64,000 nucleotides of DNA from Enterovibrio coralii (GCF_001559595.1 NZ_LNTY01000055.1:179656-243655); one strand, 5' to 3'; positions 8,438 to 17,603 are shown, numbered from the stretch's first letter. The notes: a model not told the origin generated them from the sequence alone. Translations and numbers: made by a program.

Positions 8438-9769
8438 TTACTTGGAGTTCTGTGAATAACTGTATTTTAGGCGTTTAATCAAAAAGCCCAAAAGGTATTT
8501 GGTAAACCGAAGCAATAGCATAACAACTGAGATGATGTACTTTAGAGTGTTTACCGAACATGACAGAATTAGCTTTATTACTCTCCGCTTTTCTTTACCT
8601 TCTCTTTTGTCCATTTCGATTACTTTTGTTGTCGTATTGGCAATCTTTGCGCCAATGAAAACGGCGAATGCTAAGAGGTACATCCATCTGTAGTGCTTTG
8701 AGATAGATACTGCTGCTAGTTTGTCGCTGAGTTTTTCCTGTTTGTATCTTGATTGGACAAGAGTCGGTATTAGACATTCAGATGCCAATGCTACTGGTCT
8801 TATCAAAACCTCTTTTATTGGAGTCTTGCTAGCTTCAGGGTACGCGTTGCAGTAGGTTGTTGGAGTTAGAATGCAATGGGCGGTCAAGGTAGCTATGCTT
8901 TGATTTTCTGTATGAGAACATAATAGGTCGTTGTATTGCTGCACTTCTATTCTGATTTGTTGTTTGATCTCATCTGAATTTGGGAGGTGTTTTACTCGGT
9001 ACAATTCTTCTGTACTCTTTGGCCCGAAACTAGCAAACAAACTCGGTGTAGCGAGCCCGATATAGTTGTAGAGTGTGTTTTGAACTCTGGCAGACCACTT
9101 ACACGACTCTATGTGTTCAAGGTTATTTGACTCGCAGTATTGGTCATAGGCTTTTAGTTGTATTAGAAAGAAGCTGCTTAAATCTTTGGATATTTGCCTC
9201 TCCTGATTGAGTTTAGCTGAGTCTGTGTTTACTCCAGTGTCATAAATGAAAATGACACCTGCGACTAGTGCTGCAGCATACCAAGCATGATCAAATAAGC
9301 CTTTAAACTTTTCACCTAAGCAAAAAGTGTCGTTAAGAACTACAAAAATCGACCATCCGCTTAAGCAAGCAAGTATAGCGAGAGCCAGATATCCATTGAT
9401 ATCACCCAATGAGCCTGTACCCATTAAATTATAGCTTTCAGGTGTGTAGTTAATGTTGGGCCACAGTCCCCACACATTCATTAGACCTGGCAGCACGATA
9501 ACACCTACTGCTATCCATACCCCTTTTACTCGACCCAAAGCATATCCAGCCAAGAGAGTCATCAGCACTAAGAATAGGAAATAGATTGATAAGAGTATAA
9601 AGACTGCGAAGTTAGCTTGGGCAGGCGACCAATAGCTGCCTACTATACTTCCGTCTTCGGCGTACTCTAGAAAGTTTGTTGACACTAGTCCAAGTGCATC
9701 GAGGGTTTGAAGAACGTTGTAAGCTGCACCATATAGGAATGCAATATATGGCTTTAGTAGTTCGAACAC
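8438..9769 (-). CDS. multi-span membrane protein of unknown function (element cargo)
   Basis: 443 residues, intact, not recognised. About four membrane segments lie in the N-terminal third (around FAVFILLSIYFLFLVLM, VWIAVGVIVLPGLM, YLALAILACLSGW and AWYAAALVAGVIFIY). A soluble stretch follows of roughly 170 residues with several cysteines (YDQYCESN, ESCKWS, LLCSH, HCILTPTTYC), which suggests an oxidised periplasmic or external domain. Two more segments (YLLAFAVFIGAKI, YIISVVMLLLRFTKYLLGFLI) and a basic tail (KRLKYSYSQNSK) end it. It lies between rep and the tRNA-proximal end, on the minus strand with its own promoter region, a typical cargo position. An exclusion, toxin or defence effector role is possible but not shown. 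Confidence 0.6.
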   Translation of the reverse strand: MFELLKPYIAFLYGAAYNVLQTLDALGLVSTNFLEYAEDGSIVGSYWSPAQANFAVFILLSIYFLFLVLMTLLAGYALGRVKGVWIAVGVIVLPGLMNVWGLWPNINYTPESYNLMGTGSLGDINGYLALAILACLSGWSIFVVLNDTFCLGEKFKGLFDHAWYAAALVAGVIFIYDTGVNTDSAKLNQERQISKDLSSFFLIQLKAYDQYCESNNLEHIESCKWSARVQNTLYNYIGLATPSLFASFGPKSTEELYRVKHLPNSDEIKQQIRIEVQQYNDLLCSHTENQSIATLTAHCILTPTTYCNAYPEASKTPIKEVLIRPVALASECLIPTLVQSRYKQEKLSDKLAAVSISKHYRWMYLLAFAVFIGAKIANTTTKVIEMDKREGKEKRRVIKLILSCSVNTLKYIISVVMLLLRFTKYLLGFLIKRLKYSYSQNSK

Positions 9770-9898
9770 TTTTTCTTCCCTTGATATTCAATATGTTACC
9801 TACGAATAGTTTTTTATACAGCAATGTCTAGTTCAAGGCGAGCAGGAAAAGTGGAGGGTGAATTTGCTATAACAGTGCTATAACGGGGCAAAAAAGCA

Positions 9899-9933
9899 AA
9901 AGGCCTGAGTGGTTATTAACCTCTCAGGCCTTT
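9899..9933. terminator. terminator supplied by the element next to tRNA-Ile
   Basis: Stem AAAGGCCTGAG (9899-9909) pairs with CTCAGGCCTTT (9923-9933). It lies just inside the right att repeat, so it now ends the tRNA transcript in place of the hairpin displaced to 1449-1484. Confidence 0.8.
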
Positions 9934-9983
9934 AAATTTGGTGGCCCCTCCCAGACTTGAACTGGGGACCAATCGATTATGAG
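9934..9983. repeat. attR: att site, right copy of the 50-bp direct repeat
   Basis: Identical to 1486-1535 over 50 bases. It covers the five bases after the CCA end and the tRNA 3' half up to the anticodon. Confidence 0.95.
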
Positions 9984-10014
9984 TCGACTGCTCTAACCAC
10001 TGAGCTAAGGGGCC
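9939..10014 (-). tRNA. ileX: tRNA-Ile2 (anticodon CAT, lysidine-modified type), integration target
   Basis: 76 bases with encoded CCA. The acceptor GGCCCC pairs with GGGGCC; D arm AGCTCAGTGGTTAGAGC; the anticodon loop carries CAT (complement at 9979-9981); T arm has GTTCAAGTC. The GGCCCCTTAGCTCAGTGGTT opening matches the minor isoleucine tRNA rather than either methionine tRNA. That species needs TilS-made lysidine at the C34 position. Confidence 0.9.
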
Positions 10015-10027
10015 GTGTAGGCGAACG

Positions 10028-10056
10028 ATTATAGGGGATGGGGGCTAGGGTGTCTA
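10028..10056 (-). promoter_or_regulatory. promoter of tRNA-Ile
   Basis: On the minus strand, TAGACA (10051-10056) and TATAAT (10028-10033) are 17 bases apart, 13 bases before the tRNA 5' end. Confidence 0.65.
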
Positions 10057-10107
10057 GCCACAAGCGGCCTATGTTCGGTATGGTTTTTAAGCACTTAAAC
10101 AAGAAAA

Positions 10108-10129
10108 AAGGCGAGCATGTGCTCGCCTT
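10108..10129 (-). terminator. rpoD terminator
   Basis: AGGCGAGCA / TGCTCGCCT hairpin with A/T tracts, after the rpoD stop. Confidence 0.8.
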
Positions 10130-10157
10130 CTCATTTTTCGCTTAAATCGCGTCTGGA

Positions 10158-12001
10158 TTACTCGTCCAGGAAGCTGCGCAGTACTTCTGAGCGGCTTGGG
10201 TGACGCAGCTTACGCAGTGCTTTCGCTTCGATCTGACGGATACGTTCACGCGTTACGTCAAACTGCTTGCCGACTTCTTCCAGCGTGTGGTCGGTGTTCA
10301 TGTCGATACCGAAACGCATACGCAGAACTTTTGCCTCACGCGGTGTCAGACCAGCAAGTACTTCGCTGGTTGCCATGCGCAGGTTGTTCATGGTCGCTGA
10401 ATCCATTGGCAGTTCGAGGGTGGTATCCTCGATAAAGTCGCCAGATGTGAATCTTCATCGTCACCGATTGGGGTTTCCATGGAGATTGGCTCTTTGGCGA
10501 TCTTCAGCACTTTGCGGATCTTGTCTTCTGGCATTTGCATGCGCTCTGCCAGTTCTTCTGGCAGTGGCTCACGACCCATCTCCTGAAGCATCTGACGAGA
10601 GATACGGTTCAGTTTGTTGATGGTTTCAATCATGTGAACAGGGATACGGATAGTACGCGCCTGGTCTGCGATTGAACGGGTGATTGCCTGACGGATCCAC
10701 CATGTTGCGTAAGTCGAGAACTTGTAACCGCGGCGGTATTCGAACTTGTCTACCGCTTTCATTAGGCCGATGTTACCTTCTTGGATCAGATCCAGGAATT
10801 GCAGGCCACGGTTGGTGTATTTCTTCGCGATAGAAATAACCAGACGCAAGTTCGCTTCAACCATCTCTTTCTTCGCACGGCGTGCTTTCGCTTCACCGAT
10901 AGACATGCGACGGCTGATGTCTTTGATGCGTTCTACGTTCAGGCCGGTCTCGTCTTCAACGATTTTCAGCTTCTGAATACAACGACGCAGATCTTCTTCA
11001 TACTGCTTCAGACGGTCTACATATGGCTTTTCAGTTGCCAGTGCAGCGTCCAGCCAGTTGTCAGAAGATTCGTTGCCGCTAAACAGTTGAACGAAGGTTT
11101 TCTTCGGCATCTTCGCTTGGTCAACACACAGGCGCATAACGATACGCTCTTGTGTACGTACGCGATCCATTGTTTCGCGCATTTCGTTAACCAGGCGGTC
11201 AAATTGTTTTGGTACAAGACGGAATTGCTTGAACACTTCTGACAGCTCAGCGATCGCCGTGTGCGTGTCATCGTGGAAGCGGCCGTGCTTGTTGATAGCA
11301 GCTTGCATCACTTCGTAAGACTGACGAAGTTCAGTGAACTTTTCACGCGCTAGCTCAGGGTCGATGCCTGCATCTTCTTCTGAACTATCTTCGTCGTCAT
11401 CGCTGTCATCGTCGCCGTCATCGTCTTCATCATCCAACTGTTCTTCAGTCAGTTCTGAGCCGATGTGCGTCGCGGTAGGTGCGATGTCTTCTTGGCTTGG
11501 GTCTACGAAGCCAGAAATGATGTCAGTCAGACGAAGCTCTTCAGCTTCGACTTTGTCGAATTGGTCAAGCAGGTAAGAAATAGAGCCTGGGTATTCGGCT
11601 ACAGAGATCTGTACTTGGTTAATACCATCTTCGATACGTTTGGCGATGTCTATTTCGCCTTCACGGGTAAGCAGTTCTACAGTACCCATTTCACGCATGT
11701 ACATGCGGACTGGGTCAGTGGTGCGACCTATTTCAGATTCTACGCTGGACAGTGCTGCCGCTGCAGCTTCGACGGCATCTTCGTCGGCTACAGTTTCAGA
11801 CATCATCAGCTCATCGGCATCAGGAGCAGTTTCCACTACCTGAATACCCATGTCGTTGATCATCTGAATAATGTCTTCTATCTGATCAGAATCGACGATG
11901 TCTTCTGGTAGGTGGTCATTTACTTCTGCATAGGTTAGATAGCCTTGTTCCTTACCTTTTGCGACAAGCAACTTTAGCTGTGACTGCGGATTTTGATCCA
12001 T
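10158..12001 (-). CDS. rpoD: RNA polymerase sigma-70 factor (one apparent base missing near 10441)
   Basis: Primary sigma factor. Domains in order: region 1.1 (MDQNPQSQLKLLVAKGKEQG), region 1.2 (DPVRMYMREMGTVELLTREGE), an acidic non-conserved insert (ELTEEQLDDEDDDGDDD...), region 2 (RLVISIAKKYTNRGLQFLDL; YATWWIRQAI), region 3 and region 4 (LTPREAKVLRMRFGID; VTRERIRQIEAKALRKL). As printed, the frame breaks in the region 3.2 finger after GDDEDSHL; restoring one C on the plus strand at 10441 (CTG GGC GAC) gives SHLGDFIEDTTLELP and a 614-residue protein, close to the 613 of E. coli. The gene is essential, so the break must be an error. Last gene of the rpsU-yqeY-dnaG-rpoD operon. Confidence 0.97.
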
Positions 12002-12094
12002 AGACGATATCCAACTTCGGGTCTGAGTGAAGAATTTAGTATGCGGAAACGCAAACTGCCAATTTTATCAAATCACAAGTGTGCTGGCTAGTTT

Positions 12095-13846
12095 CTATTC
12101 GGGCCGGTTGAGGATTAACAACTGCAATTCCCGCTTCTCTTCGACTGATAAGCCGACGGTATTTGATTTAGCTTGCAACTTGGCTATTTGTTGTTGGACA
12201 CACTGAGCCAGAATCTTGTCCAGTGAGTCTAAAAATACATCTAAAGCATTGTCGTCCGTGATGGGAAGTTCCCAGCTAGCTAGTTTAGCTAACAATGCTT
12301 CTTGTTCAGTGCCTCGCCAATGTTCGAGCAGCTGTCCTGTCGTAATATTGGGACGATGTCGACAAAGTTCAAGCATGGTAGTGAACAAACTTAAACCCGG
12401 CATAGCAACTTCTTGCAGCCCTTCGAGCGGTGGCACGGATTCGACGTAACCCGGATTCTGCAAAAGCAGGGTGATGACTTCACGCATTGGGGTGCGTTTC
12501 ATTTCCGGCAGCGGCTTGCGCGTTTGCGTCTGCCCGTGCTCGCTGATGAGCTTGGACAGCTGCGCTTCGTCCGGCAGGCCGAGCTTTTGTCCGAGCATGT
12601 TGCGCAGGTATTGGCGCAAGGTGCCACCCGGCACTTTGTCAATCAAAGGCACGGCCAGTGTGGTTAACTTGGCTTTGCCTTCGCGGCTGCTGGTGTCGAC
12701 TTGTTCCATCAGGTTGGAGAACAAAAACTCTGACAGTGACATGGCATTGCCCATGCGCTGCTCAAAGCCTTCTTTGCCTTCCTGACGCACGATGGAATCT
12801 GGGTCTTCGCCGTCTGGCAGGAACATGAATTTAAGCTGTCTGCCGTCAACGAGGTGAGGCAGGGCTTGTTCCATGGCGCGCCATGCTGCGTCGCGACCTG
12901 CGCGGTCACCGTCGTAACAGCACACCACGTTAGATGTTTGGCGGAACAGGGTTTGAATGTGCTCAGCCGTGGTCGATGTACCCAGCGAGGCGACGGCGTA
13001 ATCAACGTCAAACTGCGCGAGGGCAACCACGTCCATGTAACCTTCTACAACCAAAAGCTGTTGTGGTTCACGGTGCGCTTGCAGCACTTCATAAAGGCCG
13101 TAAAGCTCACGGCCTTTGTGGAATATAGGCGTCTCTGGGGAGTTCAGGTACTTAGGTGTGCCTTCGCCAATTACGCGGCCACCAAACCCTATGACTCGTC
13201 CACGACGATCACGAATGGGGAACATAACGCGACCACGGAAGCGGTCGTAGCGGCGTCCGTTGTCGTTTTCGATCAGCATGCCGGCAGACACCAGTGCTTG
13301 CTGGCTGGCATTGTCTTGACCGAAGCGCGAGCGCACTTGATCCCATTCGTCAGCGACGTAACCAATCCCGAATTTTTGTACGATCTCGCCAGACAGTCCG
13401 CGACCTTTGAGGTAATCAATGGCATGTTGGCCAGCGGTGTTACGCAGGCTGCTTTGGTAGAACTTGGCGATTTGTCCCATCATCTGGTAGAGGTCGCGCT
13501 TTTGATCACTTCGAGCGTAAGGGCCTTTCGGACCATTGCCGTCATTTTCACGCGGAACATCTAAGCCAAGTTGGGACGCCAGCTCTTCAATGGCTTCGAC
13601 AAACTCTAAACGGTCAAACTCCATGACGAAGTCGATGGCGTTACCGTGCACACCACAACCGAAGCAGTGGTAGAACTGTTTGTCTGGGCTGACAGAGAAA
13701 GACGGGGTTTTTTCGTTATGGAAGGGGCAGCAAGCACCGTAGTTTTTGCCTTGCTTCTTGAGTTTTACCCTCGCGTCGATCAACTCGACTATGTCCAGTC
13801 GGGCCAGAAGATCGTCAATGAATGCGCGTGGGATTTTTCCTGCCAT
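12095..13846 (-). CDS. dnaG: DNA primase
   Basis: 583 residues, intact. The zinc-binding domain has C40, H43, C61 and C64 (CCPFHNEKTPSF; YHCFGCG). The TOPRIM catalytic core follows, with VVEGYMDVVAL near 265 and CYDGDRAGRDA near 310 (acidic metal-binding residues), and the C-terminal DnaB-binding domain. It makes RNA primers at the fork with DnaB. It lies between yqeY and rpoD in the macromolecular-synthesis operon. Confidence 0.98.
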   Translation of the reverse strand: MAGKIPRAFIDDLLARLDIVELIDARVKLKKQGKNYGACCPFHNEKTPSFSVSPDKQFYHCFGCGVHGNAIDFVMEFDRLEFVEAIEELASQLGLDVPRENDGNGPKGPYARSDQKRDLYQMMGQIAKFYQSSLRNTAGQHAIDYLKGRGLSGEIVQKFGIGYVADEWDQVRSRFGQDNASQQALVSAGMLIENDNGRRYDRFRGRVMFPIRDRRGRVIGFGGRVIGEGTPKYLNSPETPIFHKGRELYGLYEVLQAHREPQQLLVVEGYMDVVALAQFDVDYAVASLGTSTTAEHIQTLFRQTSNVVCCYDGDRAGRDAAWRAMEQALPHLVDGRQLKFMFLPDGEDPDSIVRQEGKEGFEQRMGNAMSLSEFLFSNLMEQVDTSSREGKAKLTTLAVPLIDKVPGGTLRQYLRNMLGQKLGLPDEAQLSKLISEHGQTQTRKPLPEMKRTPMREVITLLLQNPGYVESVPPLEGLQEVAMPGLSLFTTMLELCRHRPNITTGQLLEHWRGTEQEALLAKLASWELPITDDNALDVFLDSLDKILAQCVQQQIAKLQAKSNTVGLSVEEKRELQLLILNRPE

Positions 13847-13968
13847 AAACCTATATACGTAAGCTATTTAGAGAAGAGATTAGTCTCAGTATTTGCTACT
13901 GAGCGAATACGAACAAGCCGCGCACTCCAAAAATGGATAGCACGGCTTGTTTGCAGGTTGGATAAAAC

Positions 13969-14412
13969 TTACGCCAGATTCGCTTTAACGAGTTGGCTGA
14001 TTTTACCCATGTCAGCACGGCCCTGAACTTGTGGTTTCAGGATGGCCATGATTTTCCCCATGTCTTGCATGGAGCTTGCGCCTGAAGTTGCGATGGCTTC
14101 TTTAACCAGAGCATCAACTTCTTCATCGCTGAGTGGCTGTGGCATGAATTCTTCCAATACGGAAATTTCAGCCAATTCCACGTCAGCCAGATCATCACGG
14201 CCCGCTGACTGATATTGCGCTACGGAATCACGACGCTGTTTCACCATCTTTGTCATCACTGCCAGCACTTCGTCTTCGTTCAGAGTTTTCTGACCGTCAA
14301 CTTCTTGCTGTTTAATCGCAGCCATGATCAGGCGGATAGTGCCAAGACGAGGTTTGTCCTTCGCCTTCATCGCCGCTATTTGTTCGCCTTTAAGACGCGC
14401 AATCACTTCCAT
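13969..14412 (-). CDS. yqeY: GatB/YqeY domain protein
   Basis: 147 residues, matching the usual length of the YqeY family, which resembles the tail domain of GatB and may bind tRNA. Recognised from RLGTIRLIMAAIKQQEVD, LAEISVLEEFMPQPLSDEE and MGKIMAILKPQVQGRADM. Its place between rpsU and dnaG is common in Vibrionaceae and other bacteria. The precise role is not established for the family. Confidence 0.93.
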   Translation of the reverse strand: MEVIARLKGEQIAAMKAKDKPRLGTIRLIMAAIKQQEVDGQKTLNEDEVLAVMTKMVKQRRDSVAQYQSAGRDDLADVELAEISVLEEFMPQPLSDEEVDALVKEAIATSGASSMQDMGKIMAILKPQVQGRADMGKISQLVKANLA

Positions 14413-14436
14413 ATCGCAATCCTGTATTAATCGTAA

Positions 14437-14652
14437 TTAGTACAGGCGAACGCGACGTGCGTTTTCGCGAGCCAGCTTCTTCAGGTGGCGTTTAACTGCA
14501 GCTGCTTTAGCGCGTTTGCGAACGGTAGTCGGCTTTTCGAAGTGCTCACGACGGCGAACTTCAGAAAGGATACCTGCTTTTTCACAAGAGCGCTTGAAGC
14601 GACGCAGTGCTACGTCGAATGGTTCGTTTTCACGTACTTTAACTACTGGCAT
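14437..14652 (-). CDS. rpsU: 30S ribosomal protein S21
   Basis: 71 residues, the standard length, beginning MPVVKVRENEPFDVALRRFK and ending in the basic KKLARENARRVRLY tail. A GAGGTG ribosome site precedes the ATG. First gene of the rpsU-yqeY-dnaG-rpoD operon. Confidence 0.98.
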   Translation of the reverse strand: MPVVKVRENEPFDVALRRFKRSCEKAGILSEVRRREHFEKPTTVRKRAKAAAVKRHLKKLARENARRVRLY

Positions 14653-14726
14653 GTGCCTTTCACCTCAGGGGTTATCTAGTTAACGCTGGTGACAAAATGA
14701 CCAGCTTTGATTAAAAATGGTGCGGA

Positions 14727-14756
14727 ATTCTAATCCGATACATGGGTGCTTGTAAA
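14727..14756 (-). promoter_or_regulatory. probable promoter of the rpsU-dnaG-rpoD operon
   Basis: Minus strand TTTACA (14751-14756) and TAGAAT (14727-14732), 18 bases apart, about 75 bases before rpsU. Confidence 0.5.
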
Positions 14757-14847
14757 GCATAACTGGTGAATTTGATCGTGCCCATGTAATATTGCCGCCT
14801 GTTTTAGAAAAGACAGAACGAATAGTAACGAAATGAGCTGAGGTGTT

Positions 14848-15867
14848 ATGCGAATTCTGGGCATCGAGACATCGTGCGACGAGACCGGCGTTGCGATTTA
14901 TGATGATGAAAAAGGGCTACTGGCTCATCAGCTGTACAGCCAGGTAAAGCTGCATGCTGACTACGGTGGCGTGGTTCCAGAGCTGGCATCTCGCGATCAC
15001 GTGAAAAAGACCATTCCGCTGATCAAAGCGGCGATGGCAGAAGCGAATCTGACACCAGCGGATTTGGATGGCGTGGCTTACACGGCAGGTCCCGGTCTGG
15101 TGGGTGCCTTGCTGGTAGGTGCAACCATTGGTCGCAGCCTTGCGTATGCGTGGAATGTCCCTGCTGTTGCGGTTCATCATATGGAAGGTCACCTTCTGGC
15201 ACCAATGCTGGAAGATAACCCGCCGCCGTTCCCGTTTATCGCGGTGCTGGTATCGGGCGGTCACACCATGCTGGTCGAAGTAAAAGGCATTGGCGAATAC
15301 CAAATCCTTGGCGAGTCCATTGATGATGCTGCGGGTGAAGCGTTTGATAAGACAGCAAAACTGATGGGCTTGGATTACCCAGGCGGTCCGTTGCTGTCGA
15401 AATTGGCAGAGAAAGGTGACAGCAGCCGCTTTACTTTCCCGCGTCCAATGACAAACGTGCCGGGTCTGGACATGAGCTTCTCTGGCCTGAAAACCTTCAC
15501 GGCAAACACCATCGCAGCAAACGGCAATGATGACCAAACCCGTGCAGACATTGCTCGCGCGTTTGAAGATGCTGTGGTTGATACGCTAGTCATCAAATGT
15601 AAGCGCGCCCTGAAGCAGTGCGACATGAAGCGCATTGTGATTGCGGGCGGCGTGAGTGCGAACCGTCACCTTCGCGCTAAGCTGGAAGATCTGGCGAAGT
15701 CTATCGGTGGTGAGGTGTATTACCCACGTACTGAGTTTTGTACCGACAACGGCGCGATGATCGCGTACGCGGGCATGCAGCGGCTGAAAAATGGCGAGCA
15801 CAATGACTTGGGCGTAAAAGCGTTCCCACGCTGGCCGATTGATACCCTTAAGCCTATCAAGGCGTAA
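14848..15867 (+). CDS. tsaD: tRNA N6-threonylcarbamoyladenosine transferase
   Basis: 339 residues. TsaD (formerly Gcp/YgjD) transfers threonylcarbamoyl to A37 of ANN-reading tRNAs with TsaB and TsaE. Visible motifs: MRILGIETSCDETGVA at the start, the metal-binding HHMEGH near 110-115, ASKH-fold glycine loops (ALLVSGGHTML-type, here VLVSGGHTM), and IAGGVSANRHLR near the C-terminus. GAGGTG ribosome site before ATG 14848. Divergent from rpsU, as in E. coli. Confidence 0.98.
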   Translation: MRILGIETSCDETGVAIYDDEKGLLAHQLYSQVKLHADYGGVVPELASRDHVKKTIPLIKAAMAEANLTPADLDGVAYTAGPGLVGALLVGATIGRSLAYAWNVPAVAVHHMEGHLLAPMLEDNPPPFPFIAVLVSGGHTMLVEVKGIGEYQILGESIDDAAGEAFDKTAKLMGLDYPGGPLLSKLAEKGDSSRFTFPRPMTNVPGLDMSFSGLKTFTANTIAANGNDDQTRADIARAFEDAVVDTLVIKCKRALKQCDMKRIVIAGGVSANRHLRAKLEDLAKSIGGEVYYPRTEFCTDNGAMIAYAGMQRLKNGEHNDLGVKAFPRWPIDTLKPIKA

Positions 15868-15883
15868 GCGTTTCACGAGCAAT

Positions 15884-15913
15884 AAAAAAAGAGGCGACAT
15901 CGCCTCTTTTTTT
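15884..15913. terminator. bidirectional terminator between tsaD and plsY
   Basis: A7-GAGGCGA / TCGCCTC-T7 hairpin with a two-base loop; serves both converging genes. Confidence 0.9.
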
Positions 15914-15940
15914 GATCCTATCTTTTTATTACACGATTTA

Positions 15941-16564
15941 TTAACTTTCCGCTTCTTCGCTTTCTGCCTGTTTCTTCTTTTTATTCCAAATCTTCTGCTC
16001 GCTACCGTTGATGAGTCTTTTAATGTTTTCCTGGTGTCGGAAAATGATAAGACACGACAACATGGCCACAGGCATAGTGAATTGTGGTTTAACCAGCCAA
16101 GTGAAAAGCGGTGCGAAAAGCGACGCCAAAATGGCACCGACAGACGAGTAGCCCGTGACAAGAAGGGCTGCTAACCAAGTACCTAACATCATACCGGTGA
16201 GATCGAGCCCGATAGGTGCAATGGCACCGAGTGCGGTAGCAACGCCTTTACCACCGCGAAAGTGGAAGAATATAGGGTAGATGTGGCCCAAACAGGCCGC
16301 GATACCAATCAGGCCTAGCAGGAATGGGTTGATGCCCATTAAATAGCTTGCCCAGACCGGAATGGTGCCTTTTAGCATGTCGCAAAGAAGGACAAGCCCA
16401 GCCGCAAGACGTCCGCCAAGGCGGAACACATTGGTGGCACCTGGGTTACCAGAACCTTGCTCGCGAGGGTCGGGGAGACCGTAAATTCGACAAATAAGGA
16501 CAGCACTGGAGATCGAGCCCAGAAGGTAGGCAATTACAATCATCAGCATTCCAAGTGCAGTCAT
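15941..16564 (-). CDS. plsY: glycerol-3-phosphate acyltransferase, acyl-phosphate dependent
   Basis: 207 residues from ATG 16564 (MTALGMLMIVIAYLLG); GGAAG lies just upstream, and the longer frame to 16585 starts before it. Inner-membrane enzyme putting the first acyl chain on glycerol-3-phosphate from acyl phosphate. Family motifs: GSGNPGATN, HIYPIFFHFRGGKGVAT and the conserved EQGSGN loop; five membrane segments. The C-terminus is long and charged (KIWNKKKKQAESEEAES). Confidence 0.95.
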   Translation of the reverse strand: MTALGMLMIVIAYLLGSISSAVLICRIYGLPDPREQGSGNPGATNVFRLGGRLAAGLVLLCDMLKGTIPVWASYLMGINPFLLGLIGIAACLGHIYPIFFHFRGGKGVATALGAIAPIGLDLTGMMLGTWLAALLVTGYSSVGAILASLFAPLFTWLVKPQFTMPVAMLSCLIIFRHQENIKRLINGSEQKIWNKKKKQAESEEAES

Positions 16565-16749
16565 TTGGTCTTCCAACGTGAACATTCGCTAGGGCGGCGA
16601 GAACTTGCTATAGTTCGCGCACCAGACACAAAGTATCCAATTTATAAGGAATACTTTGTTTCTTTAACGCTAAATTAAAGCGTTAGTTCAGCGATGTTAC
16701 GTGCTTTTGCGCTTAATGGGTATCCGACCTCTGAATTTTTTGAGTGAAC

Positions 16750-17102
16750 ATGGATTTAGTATTTATTGAACAGCTCGAAGTGATCACGACAATCGGTGTG
16801 TATGACTGGGAGCAGCAGATCAAACAAAAGTTAGTGTTTGATATCGAAATGGCGCATGACAACAAGCTGCAGCGACAAGCGATGATGTGGCTTATGCATT
16901 GGATTACGCCGCTGTCAGTGGTGCGATCATTGATTTGGTTGAAAATGGCCGCTTTTTGCTGGTTGAGCGTGTTGCAGAAGAGATTGCGACGCTGATCCAA
17001 GTACAGTTTGGTGTGCCTTGGGTACGCGTAAAAGTCAGCAAGCCTGGCGCCGTGCCACAAGCACGCACTGTAGGTGTTGTGATTGAGCGAGGTACACGGT
17101 GA
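16750..17102 (+). CDS. folB: dihydroneopterin aldolase (one apparent base missing near 16869)
   Basis: Converts dihydroneopterin to 6-hydroxymethyl-dihydropterin and glycolaldehyde in folate synthesis. Starts at ATG 16750 (MDLVFIEQLEVITTIGVYDWE), the usual family start. The printed frame breaks after HDNKL; adding one G at 16869 (CTG GCA GCG) gives NKLAATSDDVAYALDY and a 117-residue protein with the KPGAVPQARTVGVVIER end typical of FolB. Its stop overlaps the folK GTG by four bases. Confidence 0.95.
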
Positions 17103-17584
17103 CACAAGTTCTGGTGAGTGTAGGGTCGAACATCGAACGTGAGCACCACATCCGCGAAGGGATTGCGGCACTGAAAGAGCTGGATCCGAATTGCCGTTGC
17201 TCGCGCATTTTCGAAGCGGTGCCTGTCGGATTCGAAGGGCCTAATTTTTATAACTTGGTGGTTGAGCTGCACACGGATCTGAGCCTTGAGGGCATTATGG
17301 ATGCGCTGCGCGAGATTGAATCTCGTTGGGGACGTGAGCGTGATGCGATTAAGTTCCGTGACCGTACCTTGGACATTGACTTGCTGACCTACGGCGAGTT
17401 GAGCCAGCCAGCAGGGCCAACCTTGCCACGCAAAGACGTGTACAAGTTTGCGTTTACTTTGTGGCCGTTGGCAGAGCTTTGCCCAGAACAAGTGATTCCG
17501 GGTGATAACCAAACCTATCAACAGGCGTGGGATGCGTTCAGTGAGGAACAGCCTCTTTGGCCAGTAACAGACTTCTCTTTTTAA
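17099..17584 (+). CDS. folK: 2-amino-4-hydroxy-6-hydroxymethyldihydropteridine pyrophosphokinase
   Basis: 161 residues from GTG 17099, overlapping folB by GTGA. Next folate step after FolB: pyrophosphorylation of the pterin. Motifs: VLVSVGSNIERE, SRIFEAVPVGFEGPNFYN, and DRTLDIDLLTYG with the metal-binding aspartates. folB-folK coupling fits the shared pathway. Confidence 0.95.
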   Translation: MTQVLVSVGSNIEREHHIREGIAALKELDPNCRCSRIFEAVPVGFEGPNFYNLVVELHTDLSLEGIMDALREIESRWGRERDAIKFRDRTLDIDLLTYGELSQPAGPTLPRKDVYKFAFTLWPLAELCPEQVIPGDNQTYQQAWDAFSEEQPLWPVTDFSF

Positions 17585-17603
17585 TATAACTAAGTGAATA
17601 ACA

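Larger units (their letters stand above)
1536..9983. mobile_element. 8448-bp satellite-like integrative element in tRNA-Ile(CAT)
   Basis: Bounded by perfect 50-bp direct repeats; the right copy lies inside the intact tRNA gene, so integration restored it. Contents: tyrosine integrase at the end away from the intact tRNA; an ATPase + nuclease pair on the minus strand; an unknown protein, AlpA-like regulator, winged-helix-like protein and P2 GpA-like replication gene on the plus strand; a membrane protein on the minus strand. I see no terminase, portal, capsid, tail or lysis genes. A self-replicating, non-packaging unit with AlpA control resembles phage satellites (P4-like or PICI-like); mobilisation by a helper is inference. 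The decayed replication gene suggests it may be stranded. Confidence 0.85.

Noticed and set aside
10388..10441. Programmed frameshifting in rpoD, parE, valS and others
   Set aside because: There are no slippery heptamers, the breaks recur at GG/GGC in unrelated genes, and several occur more than once per gene; error is simpler.
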